DNA of 64,000 nt from Devosia algicola (GCF_028816455.1 NZ_CP118246.1:2618501-2682500), one strand, 5' to 3'; positions 38,011-49,938 are shown, counted from the stretch's first letter. Translations and numbers: made by a program. Notes: generated by a model not told the origin, from the sequence alone.

Positions 38011-38883
38011 ATGTCAAACTTTCATGTCGTTGCCGGTGCTACCGAAACGCTGGCTCATCCCACCGTCCGCAAGATCACCATTGCCGACCTGACCAATAGC
38101 CTGCGAGCAGGGTTGGCAGATTTTTGGGAAAAACCTTCCCACCTGGTCCTGTTGACAATTATCTATCCTGTCGTCGGTATTGCCTTGGCGATCTGGATGT
38201 CCGGCTTTTACACGTGGCCCCTGCTCTACCCCTTGCTCGGCGGCTTTGCTCTGGTCGGTCCTTTTGCGGCGATTGGCCTATACGAGATCAGTCGGCGTCG
38301 CGAAGCGGGGCTCGATACGTCATGGCGCCACGCCTTTGGCGTGTTGCAGTCGCCCGCCATTGCCTCGATTGGTGCAGTAGCGCTGCTGGTGTTCGCCGTA
38401 TTCACACTGTGGTTGACCGCGGCGCAAAGTCTTTACGAAGCCCTATTCAGCGCTGCCCCGCCAATGGCATTGGACGCGCTGCTGGCCCAGATTTTGACCA
38501 CGCCGCAAGGTTGGACATTGATCATTGTCGGCAATCTGATCGGGTTTGGGTTCGCTATTTTCACCCTTTGCACCACCGTCGTGGCGTTCCCATTGTTGAT
38601 TGATCGCGACGTTGGCGCCCTCGTGGCGGTACAAACCTCGTTTCGGGCTGTTCTTAAAAATCCGGTACCCATGGCTGTCTGGGGTCTGATGGTCGCGGCG
38701 GGTATTGCTTTGGGGTCGCTGCCATTGTTCGTTGGGCTGGCCATTGTGATCCCCGTGTTTGGCCATGCCACATGGCATCTCTATCGCAAGGTCATTGAAC
38801 CCGAGAACGCAGATCGCCCCACCACCAGGCGCAAACGTGGCGCCAAACCTAAAACGGCTGCCAAGGCGGGAAAAACCGCCTGA
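38011..38883 (+). CDS. DUF2189 membrane protein
   Basis: 290 residues with six predicted helices between about residue 45 and 255 (for example LVLLTIIYPVVGIALAIWM and AIASIGAVALLVFAVFTLWL), framed by a soluble N-terminus and a Lys/Arg/Ala-rich tail. ITIADLTNSLRAGLADFWEKPSH and GPFAAIGLYEISRRREAG mark the DUF2189 family, sometimes placed near cytochrome c oxidase genes; the role is unknown. GCGGAG precedes the ATG. Confidence 0.82.
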   Translation: MSNFHVVAGATETLAHPTVRKITIADLTNSLRAGLADFWEKPSHLVLLTIIYPVVGIALAIWMSGFYTWPLLYPLLGGFALVGPFAAIGLYEISRRREAGLDTSWRHAFGVLQSPAIASIGAVALLVFAVFTLWLTAAQSLYEALFSAAPPMALDALLAQILTTPQGWTLIIVGNLIGFGFAIFTLCTTVVAFPLLIDRDVGALVAVQTSFRAVLKNPVPMAVWGLMVAAGIALGSLPLFVGLAIVIPVFGHATWHLYRKVIEPENADRPTTRRKRGAKPKTAAKAGKTA

Positions 38884-38948
38884 TCACTGTTGGAATTTTC
38901 TCGTCTTGCCCGTAAGTTCGCCGCTTTCCTTGATGGGCAACGAGTTGG

Positions 38949-41664
38949 ATGAACAAGGCGCAAGACAGTGCTGCCAAGGCACCGGGGCAAGCCCCGGCGC
39001 TAACGCCGATGATGGCGCAGTATTTCGAGATCAAGGCAGTCAATCCCGGTTATTTGCTGTTTTATCGCATGGGCGACTTTTACGAGTTGTTCTTCGAGGA
39101 TGCCGAGATCGCCAGTGCCGCCCTCGGCATCGTCCTGACCAAGCGTGGCAAGCATCTTGGCGATGATATAGCCATGTGCGGCGTGCCCATTCACGCCGCC
39201 AACGACTATTTGAACAAACTGATCAAACTGGGCCATCGCGTGGCGTTGTGCGAACAGGTCGAGGACCCTGTCGAAGCCAAAAAGCGTGGCGCCAAGTCGG
39301 TCGTCAAGCGTGATGTCGTGCGCCTGATCACACCTGGCACCCTCACCGAAGATGATCACCTGGAAGCCCGCGCCGCCAATTTCCTCGCGGCCTTGGCCAG
39401 CGTGCGTCACGGGGAAACCGATTTCGCCCTCGCCTGGGCCGATATATCGACGGGCGAAACCCATGTAATCGACCTACCAGCCCATGCCGTGCAGGACGAG
39501 TTGGCGCGCATAGATCCCGCCGAACTTTTGATGACCGAGGTGACGCGCACACAATTGATGGCTACCCATCTGCTGCCGCCCAATTTGGCAAGTCTGGTTA
39601 CGCCATTGAGTGCCGAACAGTTCGATAGCGAAGTGGCTACGATTCAACTTCGAACTGTCTTTGCCGAGGCCGACATTGATCCAACGGTATGGTCGCGGGC
39701 TGCACGGGCAGCACTCGGCGCATTGGTTTTCTATGTGCTCGACAGCCAAAAAGGCAAATCACCCGCCCTTCGCGCTCCCACTTCTGTAGCGCCCGACAAG
39801 CACATGGCAATAGACTTGGCCACGCGCGCTTCCCTCGAGTTACTCGCGACCCAGCGTGGCGCTACTAAAGGATCATTGCGGAACGCCATTGACTTGACGG
39901 TTACGGCACCCGGTTCCCGTCTTCTGGCCCAACGGCTTGCAGCGCCGCTTTGTGACGCCGAGGCCATTAACGAAAATCTTGACGCCGTTGGATCGCTGGC
40001 AAACGACACAATGTTGACCGGCAGACTCCGCGCCGATCTCAAGGCAGCGCCCGATCTGGCACGCGCATTGACCCGCGTCGCCTTGGAGCGTGGCGGCCCG
40101 CGCGATCTGGCTGCGGTCGGGCAAGCGATAGCGGCGGCCATCGCCGTGGCGCAGCGTTTCGACGGGCTTGAAACAACGCCGGTATTGTCAAGGCTGGTCA
40201 CGACGCTGGCGGCGGCGCCGCTGCATCTGGCTTCCGAATTGGCTGCGGCGCTGGCTGATGATCCACCGCTATTGGCGCGAGACGGTGGTTTTGTGCGCAA
40301 GAACTATCATGCCGAACTGGACGCTGAGCGTGCTCTTGCCACCGAAACCCGGGCCGTGGTGGCCGCGCTTCAGGCCCGCCTTATCGAACAAACCGAGATA
40401 AAATCCCTGAAAATCCGCCACAATGGCGTTTTGGGCTATTTTGTGGAAGTCCCCTCGTCTCCTGGTGGTAGGTTGCTCGAAGCGCCCTTCCGCGAAATCT
40501 TCATTCACCGTCAGACGCTGGCCAGCGTCATGCGCTTTACCACCCAGGAACTGGCGGAACTGGAGGGGCGGATCGCCCGCGCCCACGATGCCGCCATGCA
40601 GATCGAAACGGCAATCTTTGGCCAATTATGTGCCCAAATCGTTACGGCGACCAACGCGCTGCGCGCTATTGCTGATGCGCTGGCCGAACTGGATGTAACC
40701 ACAGGCCTCGCCCACCTCGCCGCCACCGCCAACTATTGTCGTCCTACCATCGATAATTCGCTCAATTTCGCCATTGTTGGTGGTCGCCATCCCGTGGTTG
40801 AGCAAATGGTGGTGGCTCAGCAGCAAAGTTTTGTTGCAAACGATGCTGATCTATCAGGATCCGACGCCATTGGCGGGGGACGCCTTTGGCTGGTCACCGG
40901 CCCGAACATGGGCGGAAAATCCACCTTCCTGCGCCAAAACGCCCTGATTGCCATCATGGCACAAATGGGCAGTTTCGTGCCCGCGACATCAGCCCACATC
41001 GGGGTCGTTGACCGGGTGTTTTCCCGCGTCGGCGCCTCCGACGACATTGCACACGGACGTTCGACCTTCATGGTCGAAATGGTCGAAACGGCTGCCATCC
41101 TCAATCGCGCCACCCGTCGATCATTGGTGATCCTTGATGAAATCGGACGCGGCACAGCGACCTTTGACGGCTTGTCTATCGCGTGGGCGGCCGTTGAGGC
41201 TTTGCACGAAACTACCGGCTGTCGGGCGCTGTTTGCCACCCATTTTCACGAGCTGACCAGCCTTCAAAAAACCCTGTCCCGCGTTTCCAACGTCACCATG
41301 AAGGTGCGCGAATGGGAAGGCGAGGTCGTGTTTCTGCATGAGGTCGGCCAAGGCGCCGCCGATCGCTCCTATGGCATTCAGGTCGCCAAGCTTGCCGGGT
41401 TGCCAACACCTGTGCTGAACCGCGCGCGTCAGGTCCTGACCATTCTGGAACAGCGCTCCACTGGCACAAGGCTCTTCCGGTAGCGTTGCGGCCGTGCTAG
41501 ACGATTTGCCGCTGTTCGCTCATCAGCCCGCCATTGTAAAAGCCGCGGCTGATCCAGTTTATGAAAGGCTCGACGCCATTCAACCTGACGACATGACGCC
41601 CAAGGATGCGATCGAGCTAGTCTACGAACTAAAGAAACTCCGCGATGTCGCTCGTCGAAGCTGA
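38949..41664 (+). CDS. mutS: DNA mismatch repair protein MutS (frame interrupted at 41469-41473)
   Basis: Mismatch sensor. The N-terminal clamp has YRMGDFYELFFEDA with the mismatch-probing Phe-x-Glu; the ATPase has VTGPNMGGKSTFLRQ and ILDEIGRGTATFDG. The frame stops after RSTGTRLFR. Removing one base from AGGCT at 41469-41473 continues through SSSGSVAAVLDDLPLF to DAIELVYELKKLRDVARRS and stops at 41664, 904 residues, restoring the C-terminal tetramer region. The corrected end overlaps the glnD start by 20 bases. Confidence 0.96.
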
Positions 41665-44452
41665 AATCAAACCGCGAAAATCGCTATTTGTGCTCAAGAC
41701 CGCCAAAACCCTGTTTGGCGAGCTGGATGCGCTTGTCGCAGATCAACCAGCCAATTCTACCGCCGCCCGGGCCATTGTTCTGGCCCATATGCGCGAGACG
41801 CTGGTGGCGGCCCGCGCGGACGCCGAAGCCGAATTACTTGCTACCAGCAAAGGCATTCGCTGCGCGCAAAACCTGTGCAATGCGGAAGATGAAATCATCT
41901 CGGCAATCCATTTGTTTGCAACCAAACGGGTCTATCCTGTCGACAATCCCTCGGAGGCGGAAACGTTGGCTGTCTCGGCGGTCGGTGGTTATGGCCGCGG
42001 CACTCTTGCCCCCGGCTCCGATATCGATCTGCTGTTTATCCTGCCCTATAAGCAAACGCCCTGGGGTGAACAGGTTACCGAATATATTCTCTATATGCTT
42101 TGGGACCTCGGCCAGAAAGTGGGTCATGCCGTCCGGTCGGTCGATGAATGCCTGCGCATGGCCCGCTCCGACATGACCGTACGAACAGCAACACTCGAGG
42201 CGCGTTTCCTGACCGGCGACAAAACACTGTTCGATCAGATGGTGATGCGTTTTGAAACTGAGATCATGGCCAAGACCGGTCCCGAATTCATTGCGGCCAA
42301 AATGGCCGAGCGCGACGAACGCCATAAGATGATGGGTAATACCCGCTATGTGGTTGAACCCAATATCAAGGACGGCAAGGGTGGTCTGCGCGATCTCAAT
42401 ACGCTCTATTGGATCGGCAAATATTTCTATCAACTCAAGACCAGTCAGCAATTGGTCGGCAAGGGCGTGCTCAGCGCCCGCGAATATCGTCAATTCCAGC
42501 GCGCTGAGGAGTTTTTGTGGGCGGTCCGCTGCAATCTGCATTTCCTGACCGGTCGCGCCGAGGAAAAACTGACATTTGATCTGCAGCCCGAGATGGCCGA
42601 GCGCTTGGGCTACGCTAAACGCGTCGGCATGTTGGGTGTCGAACGTTTCATGAAACGCTATTTTCTGGTCGCCAAGGACGTCGGCGATCTGACGCGCATC
42701 TTCTGTACGTCACTGGAATTCAATCACGCCAAGGATATGGATCTGGTCGGGCGTGTTTTCGCGCCGTTCAGACGTGGCAAGGTCAAGATCAAGGGCGATG
42801 CCGATTTCGTCATCGACAGTGGACGCCTCAATATTGCCAAGCCCGACGTATTTACCAAAAATCCGGTCAATTTGATCAAGATGTTTCTGGTGGCGGGACG
42901 CGAAGAATTGCTGTTCCATCCCGATGCCATCAAGCAGATCACCCGAAGTCTGCGCCTCATTGATTCCAAGCTGCGCAACGATCCAAAGGCCAACAACTAT
43001 TTTCTGTCGATCCTGACCGCCCCTCAGTCGGTTGAGCGGATGCTGCGGCAAATGAACGAGAGCGGCGTTCTGGGCAAATTTGTCCCCGAGTTCGGCAAGA
43101 TCGTCGCTTTGATGCAGTTCAATATGTATCACCACTATACCGTAGATGAGCATTTGATCCGCGCCGTCGGCGTCATGGCGGAAATCGCCAATGGGGGGCT
43201 GCGCAAGGAGCTGCCATTGACCCACGAATTGTTGCCCCAGGCTCAATGACACCCGTCTGCTCTATATCGCCCTGTTCCTGCATGACATCGCCAAGGGACG
43301 CCCAGAAGATCATTCCATTGCCGGAGCCCGTGTGGCGCGCAAACTCTGCCCGCGCTTTGGTCTCAGCCCTGCCGAAACTGACACCGTGTCCTGGCTGATC
43401 CAGTATCACCTGCTGATGAGCGAGGTCGCCCAGGCCCGCGATATCCAGGACCCCGAAACCGCCAAGGCCTTTGCCGACGTTGTCCAGTCGCCGCAGCGGC
43501 TGGCGCTGTTGATGATCCTGACGGCCTGCGATATTCGTGCCGTCGGCCCCGGTGTCTGGACCGGCTGGAAAGGCTCATTGCTCCGTGCCCTCTATTTTGC
43601 CACCGAGCCGCTGCTATCGGGAGGGCATTCGCAGGTCACTCATTCCGACCGGATACATCAGGCGCGCACCGATCTAACCGAGGCCCTTAACGATTGGCCC
43701 GAACAGCAGATTGCCGACTACGCCGCGCGCCACTATGACCATTACTGGCTGCGCGCCGAGCCGGAACTGCAGGTGGCGCACGCCCGCATGATCCAGACTG
43801 CCGATTTGGCGGACGAGCCATTTGCCGGTTCAACAAGGGTGAAGGCGTTTGAAGGCATAACCGAGGTTTCCTTTTACACCCCCGACCATCCGCGATTGCT
43901 CTCGCTGATCGCGGGGGCCTGCACCATGGCCGAAGCCTCGATTATCGGGGCGCAGATTTTCTCTACCCGCGATGGTCGAGGCTATCGACACATTCCGGCT
44001 ACGCCGCAGCTTTGCATCGGACGAAGATGAAAAAGTGCGCGCCACGCGCATCATTGATACCGTCAAGCAATTGCTGCAGGGCAAACGCTATGTGCTGATC
44101 GATGCCGGCAAGGACAGCAAGGCTCAATCGCCGCCTGAAACCCTTTAAGTTGCCTGCCGACGTCGTGGTATCCAACAATCTTTCAGAAAAATTCACCGTC
44201 ATCGAAGTTTCGGGGCTGGATCGCACCGGCCTGCTGCATTCACTGACCCGCGAAATTTCCGATCTCAACCTCACCATCGGCTCGGCCCATATCGGCACCT
44301 ATGGCGAAAAGGCAGTCGACGTATTTTACGTCACCGATCTGACGGGCCAGAAAATCGCCTCCAAGCCGCGTCAGCGCAAGATTCATGCAGCCTTGCTGGA
44401 TGTATTCAATCCCAAGCCCGTCGAGGAACGCGCCAAGGCGGTCAATAGCTGA
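41645..44452 (+). CDS. glnD: [Protein-PII] uridylyltransferase / uridylyl-removing enzyme (three frame interruptions)
   Basis: Nitrogen sensor that uridylylates PII. The nucleotidyltransferase site is GGYGRGTLAPGSDIDLLFI (about residue 120), the HD hydrolase site is FLHDIAKGRPEDHS, and two ACT domains close the protein (FTVIEVSGLDRTGLLHS). Read as written it breaks at 43239-43243, 43979-43983 and 44120-44124, all AGGCT. Removing one base at each gives PQLNDTRLLYIALF, DGRAIDTFRLRRSF and SKLNRRLKPFKLP, one 934-residue protein of normal size. Three identical events in one regulator argue against natural decay. Confidence 0.96.
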
Positions 44453-44455
44453 TCC

Positions 44456-46012
44456 ATGAGCCTTTACCGCAACTTTCTCTCGGTCGGTGGACTGACCTTG
44501 CTCAGTCGAGTGGCCGGTTTTGTCCGTGATGCCCTGATGGCCGCTGTACTAGGCACCGGCCCGGCCGCCGACGCCTTTTTTGCCGCCTTCCGTTTTCCCA
44601 ATCTTTTCCGCCGCTTGTTTGCCGAGGGCGCCTTCAATACCGCCTTCGTACCGATGTTTTCCGGAGCGTTGGAGCAGGACGGACCCGATCACGCCCGGCT
44701 GCTGGCCTCCCGCATCATGAGCTGGCTGGTGGCGGCGCTGGTTGTGGTGACCGTTTTGGCCGAAATCTTCATGCCCGTACTGATGGTGCCTTTTGTGCCC
44801 GGTTTCGACGACCCGGCCAAATTCGAGCTGACCGTGCTTTTGACCCGCATCATGTTCCCCTATCTGATGTGTATGTCGCTGATGGCTGCCTATGGCGCCA
44901 TTCTCAACAGCCTTGGACGCTTCTTTGCGGCCGCCTTCGCTCCGGTCATTCTCAACATTGTCAATATTACCGCAATGATCCCGCTGGTAACCTTTGCTGT
45001 CCAGGCACCAGCCAACGCCGCGATCTGGGTCGCCATAGCAACCATGTTCGGTGGTGTCGCCCAGTTGGCGCTGGTCTATTGGTCGATCCGCAGGGCCAAC
45101 TTTGTGCCGCGCTTCGCGTGGCCACGTATCGATCATGAGGTGCGACGGTTCTGGATCCTGGCCATACCAGCGATCCTGACCGGTGGTATCACCCAGATAA
45201 ATCTCTTTGTTGGCACCGTCATTGCGTCAAGCGCCGCCGGGGCCATCGCGATTCTCAATTATGCGGACCGGCTCTATCAATTGCCGCTCGGCATCATTGG
45301 CATCGCCATCGGCACCGTGCTGCTGCCCGAATTGTCACGTCACCTCAAGGGCAATCGCGTCGCCGAAGCCCGAGCGAGCCAGGATCAGGCGCTGCTCGTA
45401 TCCATGCTCTTGTCCATGCCCGCCGCCGCAGCACTGGTGGCACTAGCTCAACCTATCGTCCGCCTGTTGTTTGAACGTGGTGCCTTTGACCAGTTGGCCA
45501 CCGCTCAGACGGCGGATGCGTTGGTTGCCTTCGCGGTCGGCTTGCCCGCCTATGTGCTGATCCGCGTGTTGCAGCCGGGCTATTTTGCCCGTGAAGATAC
45601 CGTGACGCCAACGATTTTTGCGGCCATCTCGGCTGGCACAAATATTGGCATGTCGCTATTGCTGTTCCCCACCCTGCTCCATGTCGGCATTGCTATCGCC
45701 ACCTCGGTCTCGGCCTGGCTCAATGCGCTGTTGCTCGCAGCTTTTCTGGCGCGCCGTGGCCATTTTGCGCTAAAGCCGAATGAATGGCGTCGCCATATTG
45801 CCATCATCGCAATCGCCTGCCTTATGGGTGGCTCGCTCTACCTGCTGGCGCAGCGCGGCGAGGCCCTTCTGGCAAGCGGACAACCTCTATTGCTGCAAGC
45901 CGCCGCGCTGGGGTTGCTGATGCTCTATGGCGTGGTGATGTATTTTGTTTTGGTGCATTTTTCGCGTGTCCAGCCGCTGGGGATGCTGCTAAGGCGGTTG
46001 CGGGCACGCTGA
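44456..46012 (+). CDS. murJ: Lipid II flippase MurJ
   Basis: 518 residues, about 14 membrane helices. MurJ hallmarks: RVAGFVRDALMAAVLGTGPAADAFF and FRLFRRLFAEGAFNTAFVP (written FPNLFRRLFAEGAFNTAF), which include the basic residues of the central cavity. It moves lipid II across the inner membrane for peptidoglycan synthesis. It starts 3 bp after the glnD stop, the conserved glnD-murJ-trpS order of Hyphomicrobiales. Confidence 0.96.
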   Translation: MSLYRNFLSVGGLTLLSRVAGFVRDALMAAVLGTGPAADAFFAAFRFPNLFRRLFAEGAFNTAFVPMFSGALEQDGPDHARLLASRIMSWLVAALVVVTVLAEIFMPVLMVPFVPGFDDPAKFELTVLLTRIMFPYLMCMSLMAAYGAILNSLGRFFAAAFAPVILNIVNITAMIPLVTFAVQAPANAAIWVAIATMFGGVAQLALVYWSIRRANFVPRFAWPRIDHEVRRFWILAIPAILTGGITQINLFVGTVIASSAAGAIAILNYADRLYQLPLGIIGIAIGTVLLPELSRHLKGNRVAEARASQDQALLVSMLLSMPAAAALVALAQPIVRLLFERGAFDQLATAQTADALVAFAVGLPAYVLIRVLQPGYFAREDTVTPTIFAAISAGTNIGMSLLLFPTLLHVGIAIATSVSAWLNALLLAAFLARRGHFALKPNEWRRHIAIIAIACLMGGSLYLLAQRGEALLASGQPLLLQAAALGLLMLYGVVMYFVLVHFSRVQPLGMLLRRLRAR

Positions 46013-46102
46013 CCCATGGCGATATGTGGCCGTGTTGACAGCCAACTCGCGGTGCTGTTCGGTCAGATCGCGAATATGAATGAGTTAGACTGCGGAGTTA
46101 TC

Positions 46103-47134
46103 ATGGCATTTGCGCAACGCGTATTTTCTGGCATTCAACCCTCTGGCGACCTGCATCTCGGCAATTATCTCGGCGCCATCCGCCGCTTTGTGCCGCTGCA
46201 GGATAGCCACGAATGCATTTATTGCGTTGTCGACATGCACGCCATCACGGTTTGGCAGGACCCCGACGATCTGCGCCGCGCCACCCGCGAAGTCGCCGCC
46301 GCCTTCATCGCCGCCGGTGTCGATCCGCAAAAATCCATCATTTTCAACCAGTCCCAAGTTGTTCAGCACGCCGAATTGGCCTGGGTGTTCAATTGCATCG
46401 CGCGCATCGGCTGGATGTACAGGATGACCCAGTTCAAGGATAAGGCGGGCAAGAATTCTGAAAATGTCTCGCTGGGACTTTTGGCCTACCCGTCCCTGAT
46501 GGCTGCCGATATTCTGCTTTACAAGGCGACGCACGTGCCTGTCGGCAATGATCAGAAGCAGCACCTTGAATTGACCCGCGACGTCGCGGCCAAATTCAAC
46601 AATGACTATGCAAAATCCATTGCAGATCAGGGCCTGGCACCAGAATATTTTCCAATTACCGAGCCGCTGATCGCCGGTCCCGCCACAAGGATCATGAGCC
46701 TGCGTGATGGCTCGAGGAAAATGAGCAAATCTGATCCTTCCGATCAGTCGCGAATTTCCCTGCTGGACGACGCCACATCCATCGCCAAAAAGATCAAGCG
46801 CGCCACGACCGACCCCGAACCGCTGCCCGAAACCGTTGAGGGATTGTCGGGACGCGCCGAAGCGGACAATCTGGTGGGCATTTATGCGGCATTGGCCGAC
46901 AAGACCAAAGCCGAAGTGATCGCGCAATTTGGCGGCAAGGGCTGGGGCACGTTCAAGCCCGCACTGGCCGATCTGGCCGTCGCCGTTCTGGCGCCAATGG
47001 CCGATGAAATGCGGCGCCTTACCCGCGACCCGGCCACTATAGATGCCTATCTGCGCGAGGGCGCTGGCCGCGCCACCGACCTTGCCGAAGCCACAATGAA
47101 TGAGGTCCGCCAGATCGTCGGATTCATACGCTGA
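46103..47134 (+). CDS. trpS: Tryptophanyl-tRNA synthetase
   Basis: Charges tRNA-Trp. 343 residues from ATG 46103, which has GGAG eight bases before it and begins [20 protein letters not shown]; the longer upstream frame has no family similarity. The class I HIGH-type site is [10 protein letters not shown], the KMSKS site is KMSKSDPS, and [16 protein letters not shown] is the Trp-pocket region. Followed by usp after 14 bp. Confidence 0.97.
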   Translation: MAFAQRVFSGIQPSGDLHLGNYLGAIRRFVPLQDSHECIYCVVDMHAITVWQDPDDLRRATREVAAAFIAAGVDPQKSIIFNQSQVVQHAELAWVFNCIARIGWMYRMTQFKDKAGKNSENVSLGLLAYPSLMAADILLYKATHVPVGNDQKQHLELTRDVAAKFNNDYAKSIADQGLAPEYFPITEPLIAGPATRIMSLRDGSRKMSKSDPSDQSRISLLDDATSIAKKIKRATTDPEPLPETVEGLSGRAEADNLVGIYAALADKTKAEVIAQFGGKGWGTFKPALADLAVAVLAPMADEMRRLTRDPATIDAYLREGAGRATDLAEATMNEVRQIVGFIR

Positions 47135-47148
47135 ACAAGGATAGTCCC

Positions 47149-47622
47149 ATGGATCACATTGCCGAATATCAGCGCAAATTTCTTGTCGTTATCGACGATA
47201 CGGTCGAGTGCGATCGGGCCGTGACATTTGCCGCCTACCGTGTCCATCGTACGGGCGGCACTGTGGTGCTGATGTCGGTCGTCGAGCCGCCCGATTTCAT
47301 CGGCATGGGCGTAGAGGACGTGCTGCGGGCCGAAGCGGTCGAACAGGCTGAGCGCAATCTTGACGCGCGGCTGCAGCGATTAAAGACAATTGGCAACGTC
47401 AAAGTCGAATCAGTTGTGTGCGAGGGCAGCGGTTTTGAGCAGATCGAGCGGGTGATCAATCAGGACCGTGCCATTGCCATCCTGGTGCTGGCAGCCAGCA
47501 CATCGGCTGAAAGTCCCGGTCCGTTGGTCTTGCACTTTGCCAATCGCGCCCACGCATTGCCTATTCCCATGACCATCGTGCCCGGCCGCATGACCGACGA
47601 AGAAATAATTGCGATCTGCTGA
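47149..47622 (+). CDS. Universal stress protein (UspA) family
   Basis: 157 residues. The Usp fold is marked by FLVVIDDTVECDRAVTFAAY at the N-terminus and the partly conserved ATP loop near VLAASTSAESPGPLVLHFAN. It follows trpS closely, a common Hyphomicrobiales pairing. The nucleotide motif G-2x-G-9x-G-S/T is not clearly complete, so ATP binding is uncertain. Confidence 0.85.
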   Translation: MDHIAEYQRKFLVVIDDTVECDRAVTFAAYRVHRTGGTVVLMSVVEPPDFIGMGVEDVLRAEAVEQAERNLDARLQRLKTIGNVKVESVVCEGSGFEQIERVINQDRAIAILVLAASTSAESPGPLVLHFANRAHALPIPMTIVPGRMTDEEIIAIC

Positions 47623-47729
47623 TTGGCGACTAGAACCACCCAGGCCAAGCCGGTAGCGTTTGCCCTTGCAAATAGGCCGGAAATGACTATTTTAGAAGCA
47701 TTCCAAATTCGTTTCCGATGGGAACTGTC

Positions 47730-48296
47730 ATGTTCATTCAGACCGAAGCCACACCAAATCCGGCGACGCTGAAATTTTTGCCCGGTCGCGACGTCCTTGT
47801 CGGTGAGCCGCGCGATTTCCGCACTCAGGTTGCGGCGGCTGCGTCGCCCTTGGCGACGGGCCTGTTCGCCATTTCCGGCGTCAACGGCGTGTTTCTCGGT
47901 GCCGATTTTATCTCAGTGACCAAGGACGGTACCGATTGGGCCCATATCAAGCCTGCCATTCTTGGCGTCATCATGGACCATTTTCTGTCCGGCAAGCCGG
48001 TAATTGCCGAGGGCAATGAAGTGTCGGATGAAGATCATGGCGGTGAGGAGTTCTTTGAGCCCGACGACGGTGAAACCGTTGAAGTCATCAAGGAGTTGCT
48101 CGCAACCCGTGTCCGCCCCGCAGTCGCAATGGACGGGGGCGACATCATCTTCAAGGGTTATAAGGAAGGCACGGTCTTTCTTCATATGCAGGGCGCCTGC
48201 TCGGGCTGCCCCTCCTCGACCGCCACGCTGAAAAACGGCATCGAAAATCTACTGCGCCATTTTGTGCCCGGCGTTGAAAACGTCCAGCAAGTCTAG
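47730..48296 (+). CDS. NifU/Nfu-type iron-sulfur scaffold protein
   Basis: 188 residues. The N-terminal Nfu domain begins FIQTEATPNPATLKFLPGR, and the C-terminal NifU domain has the cluster motif CSGCPSST (C-x2-C) near residue 150 after PAVAMDGGDIIFKGY. It builds and transfers [4Fe-4S] clusters, relevant to MiaB encoded nearby. The ATG at 47730 is preferred because GGGA lies nine bases before it. A strong bidirectional terminator follows. Confidence 0.93.
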   Translation: MFIQTEATPNPATLKFLPGRDVLVGEPRDFRTQVAAAASPLATGLFAISGVNGVFLGADFISVTKDGTDWAHIKPAILGVIMDHFLSGKPVIAEGNEVSDEDHGGEEFFEPDDGETVEVIKELLATRVRPAVAMDGGDIIFKGYKEGTVFLHMQGACSGCPSSTATLKNGIENLLRHFVPGVENVQQV

Positions 48297-48322
48297 CACC
48301 GCTAGTCGCGTTTACGTCCCGT

Positions 48323-48354
48323 AAAAACGGCCCGGAAACATCCGGGCCATTTTT
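48323..48354. terminator. Bidirectional terminator between nfu and corC
   Basis: Stem GGCCCGGA / TCCGGGCC (48329-48336 with 48341-48348), tetraloop, T-run on the plus side and A-run before it, so it works for the convergent nfu and corC transcripts. Confidence 0.9.
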
Positions 48355-48359
48355 GTCGG

Positions 48360-49398
48360 CTATTCAGCGGCGGTATGAAGGTGAGCATCAACGGTCGGAT
48401 CGACCTGCTCTCCCTCGCGACGCCGGCGCCTGATGCGCAGGCGTTTGATGCGCCGACTGTCGGCTGCCAGTACTTCAAAGTCGAAATGGTCAAGCTTGGA
48501 CACCACCTCGCCCTTGGCCGGCACGTGCCCCGCTAGGTCAAACACCAGCCCACCAATGGTTTCGACATCCTCAGCATATTCACCGGGGTTGAATTCGGGT
48601 CCGAGCAATTCCTGCACATCGCACAATTCAGCGCGGGCGTCCGCCAGATAGGTGTCCGGTCCGACCTTTCGGATCAACACCGCTTCCAGGCTCGTCGTGC
48701 TCATCCTCGATTTCGCCAACCACCGACTCCAGCAAATCTTCAATGGTAACCAACCCGTCGGTGCCACCATACTCGTCCACCACAATTGCCATATGCACCC
48801 GGCTGGCGCGCATCTGCTGCAATAGATCCCCCACCGGCATCGACGTGGGCACGAACATGGCAGTACGTAAAATATCCAGTTTGGACACGCGTTGCCGCAA
48901 CACCGACGACACCAGCCGCACTGGAACGTCCTTTGGGGAGGTCTCAGCTGGTTTGGGTTCGGCAATTCGATGCAGCACATCCTTGACGTGCACGAAGCCC
49001 AATATGTTGTCCAGCCCATCCTCGTAAACCGGCAGGCGGGAATGTCCTGCCTGACGGAACTCAGCCAATAACCCGCCCAGATTGATGTCGGAATTGACGG
49101 CCTGAATATCGGAACGCTCAACCATCACGTCGACAACCGATATTTCGCTCAGTTTGAGCACATTTTGCAGAATTGTGCGCTCGCTCTCGGAGAAATCTGC
49201 GGTGTCGACACCGCCGTTCTCGTCGAGCGCTTCGCGCAAATCATTGCGCAGGGATACACTGCGCAGCGCCATCATCGCCTTGAGGCGCTCCCAGATTGTA
49301 GGCCCCCGCGTTGGCGCGGAGGCGGGACTAGAAGGAGGTTCGCTATTGTTGTCTGGCGCCTTGGGCGCACTATTCGGTTCGCTGTCGTTCATGTTCAT
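48360..49398 (-). CDS. corC: CorC/HlyC-type CBS-domain protein (frame interrupted at 48688-48692)
   Basis: About 345 residues. After a Pro/Ser-rich start come two CBS domains (VVDVMVERSDIQAV, GHSRLPVYEDGLDNILGFVH, VDEYGGTDGLVTIEDLLE) and a CorC_HlyC ligand domain ending with DHFDFEVLAADSRRIKRLRI. No DUF21 membrane domain is present. The frame breaks after IEDEHDE; removing one base from the minus-strand AGCCT at 48692-48688 gives DELEAVLIRKVGPDTYL. Likely involved in Mg/Co homeostasis or envelope function. Third gene of phoH-ybeY-corC. Confidence 0.93.
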
Positions 49399-49457
49399 CT
49401 TGCCGTGGTCAAACGGCTTTCTATCCTTTTTTGCCTGTATTTCGCAACTGGGCACCT

Positions 49458-49927
49458 CTATGTGTGATCGCCATAGGGATCGCCTATTCCGAGGCTGGCC
49501 AGTATTTTGGTCTCAAGACCCTCCATTTCCAGGGCCTCCTGCGCGTCGATATGATCATAACCCAGTATATGCAAAAACCCATGGACAATCAGGTGGGTAA
49601 AATGATGGTCAAAGCTAATACCCTGCTCGGCGGCCTCGCGCTCGAGTGTTTCGCGCGCGAGCACAATGTCGCCTAAAATGCCGACCACCGGCGAAAATGG
49701 CTCGATCTGGGAAAAACTGAGCACATTGGTGCTGGCATCCTTGCCGCGCCATTGTCTGTTCAATCCGCGTTGTTCAGCATCGTTGGTCAGCACAATGCTG
49801 ATTTCAGCGGCCCCCTCAGCCGCAAACCACTCTGTTCCAGCACCGCAAATATGGCACGCTCCGCTGATGGCTCCAGCCCCTCAGGCCAGCCATCGTCGTT
49901 GCAGATTATGGCGATTTCGAGTGGCAA
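49458..49927 (-). CDS. ybeY: Endoribonuclease / rRNA maturation factor YbeY (frame interrupted at 49811-49815)
   Basis: Metal-dependent RNase for 16S 3'-end processing and ribosome quality control. The zinc motif HLIVHGFLHILGYDH is intact, as is GKDASTNVLSFSQ. The N-terminal part LEIAIICNDDGWPEG lies in another frame. Adding one G to the minus-strand G-run at 49815-49811 joins EQSGLRLR to GAAEISIVLTNDAEQ and gives 156 residues. The start is probably the TTG at 49927, 12 bases after the phoH stop codon. This is a homopolymer deletion, not an AGCT insertion. Confidence 0.93.
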
Positions 49928-49938
49928 CGCGGCGGGGC

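Noticed and set aside
43239..44124. Programmed ribosomal frameshifting in glnD, mutS and similar genes
   Set aside because: No slippery heptamers or stimulatory structures, the events recur in unrelated genes, and all share the AGCT signature, so a consensus error is simpler.
46085..46927. 280-codon minus-strand open frame
   Set aside because: Antisense to trpS; no ribosome site or family similarity.
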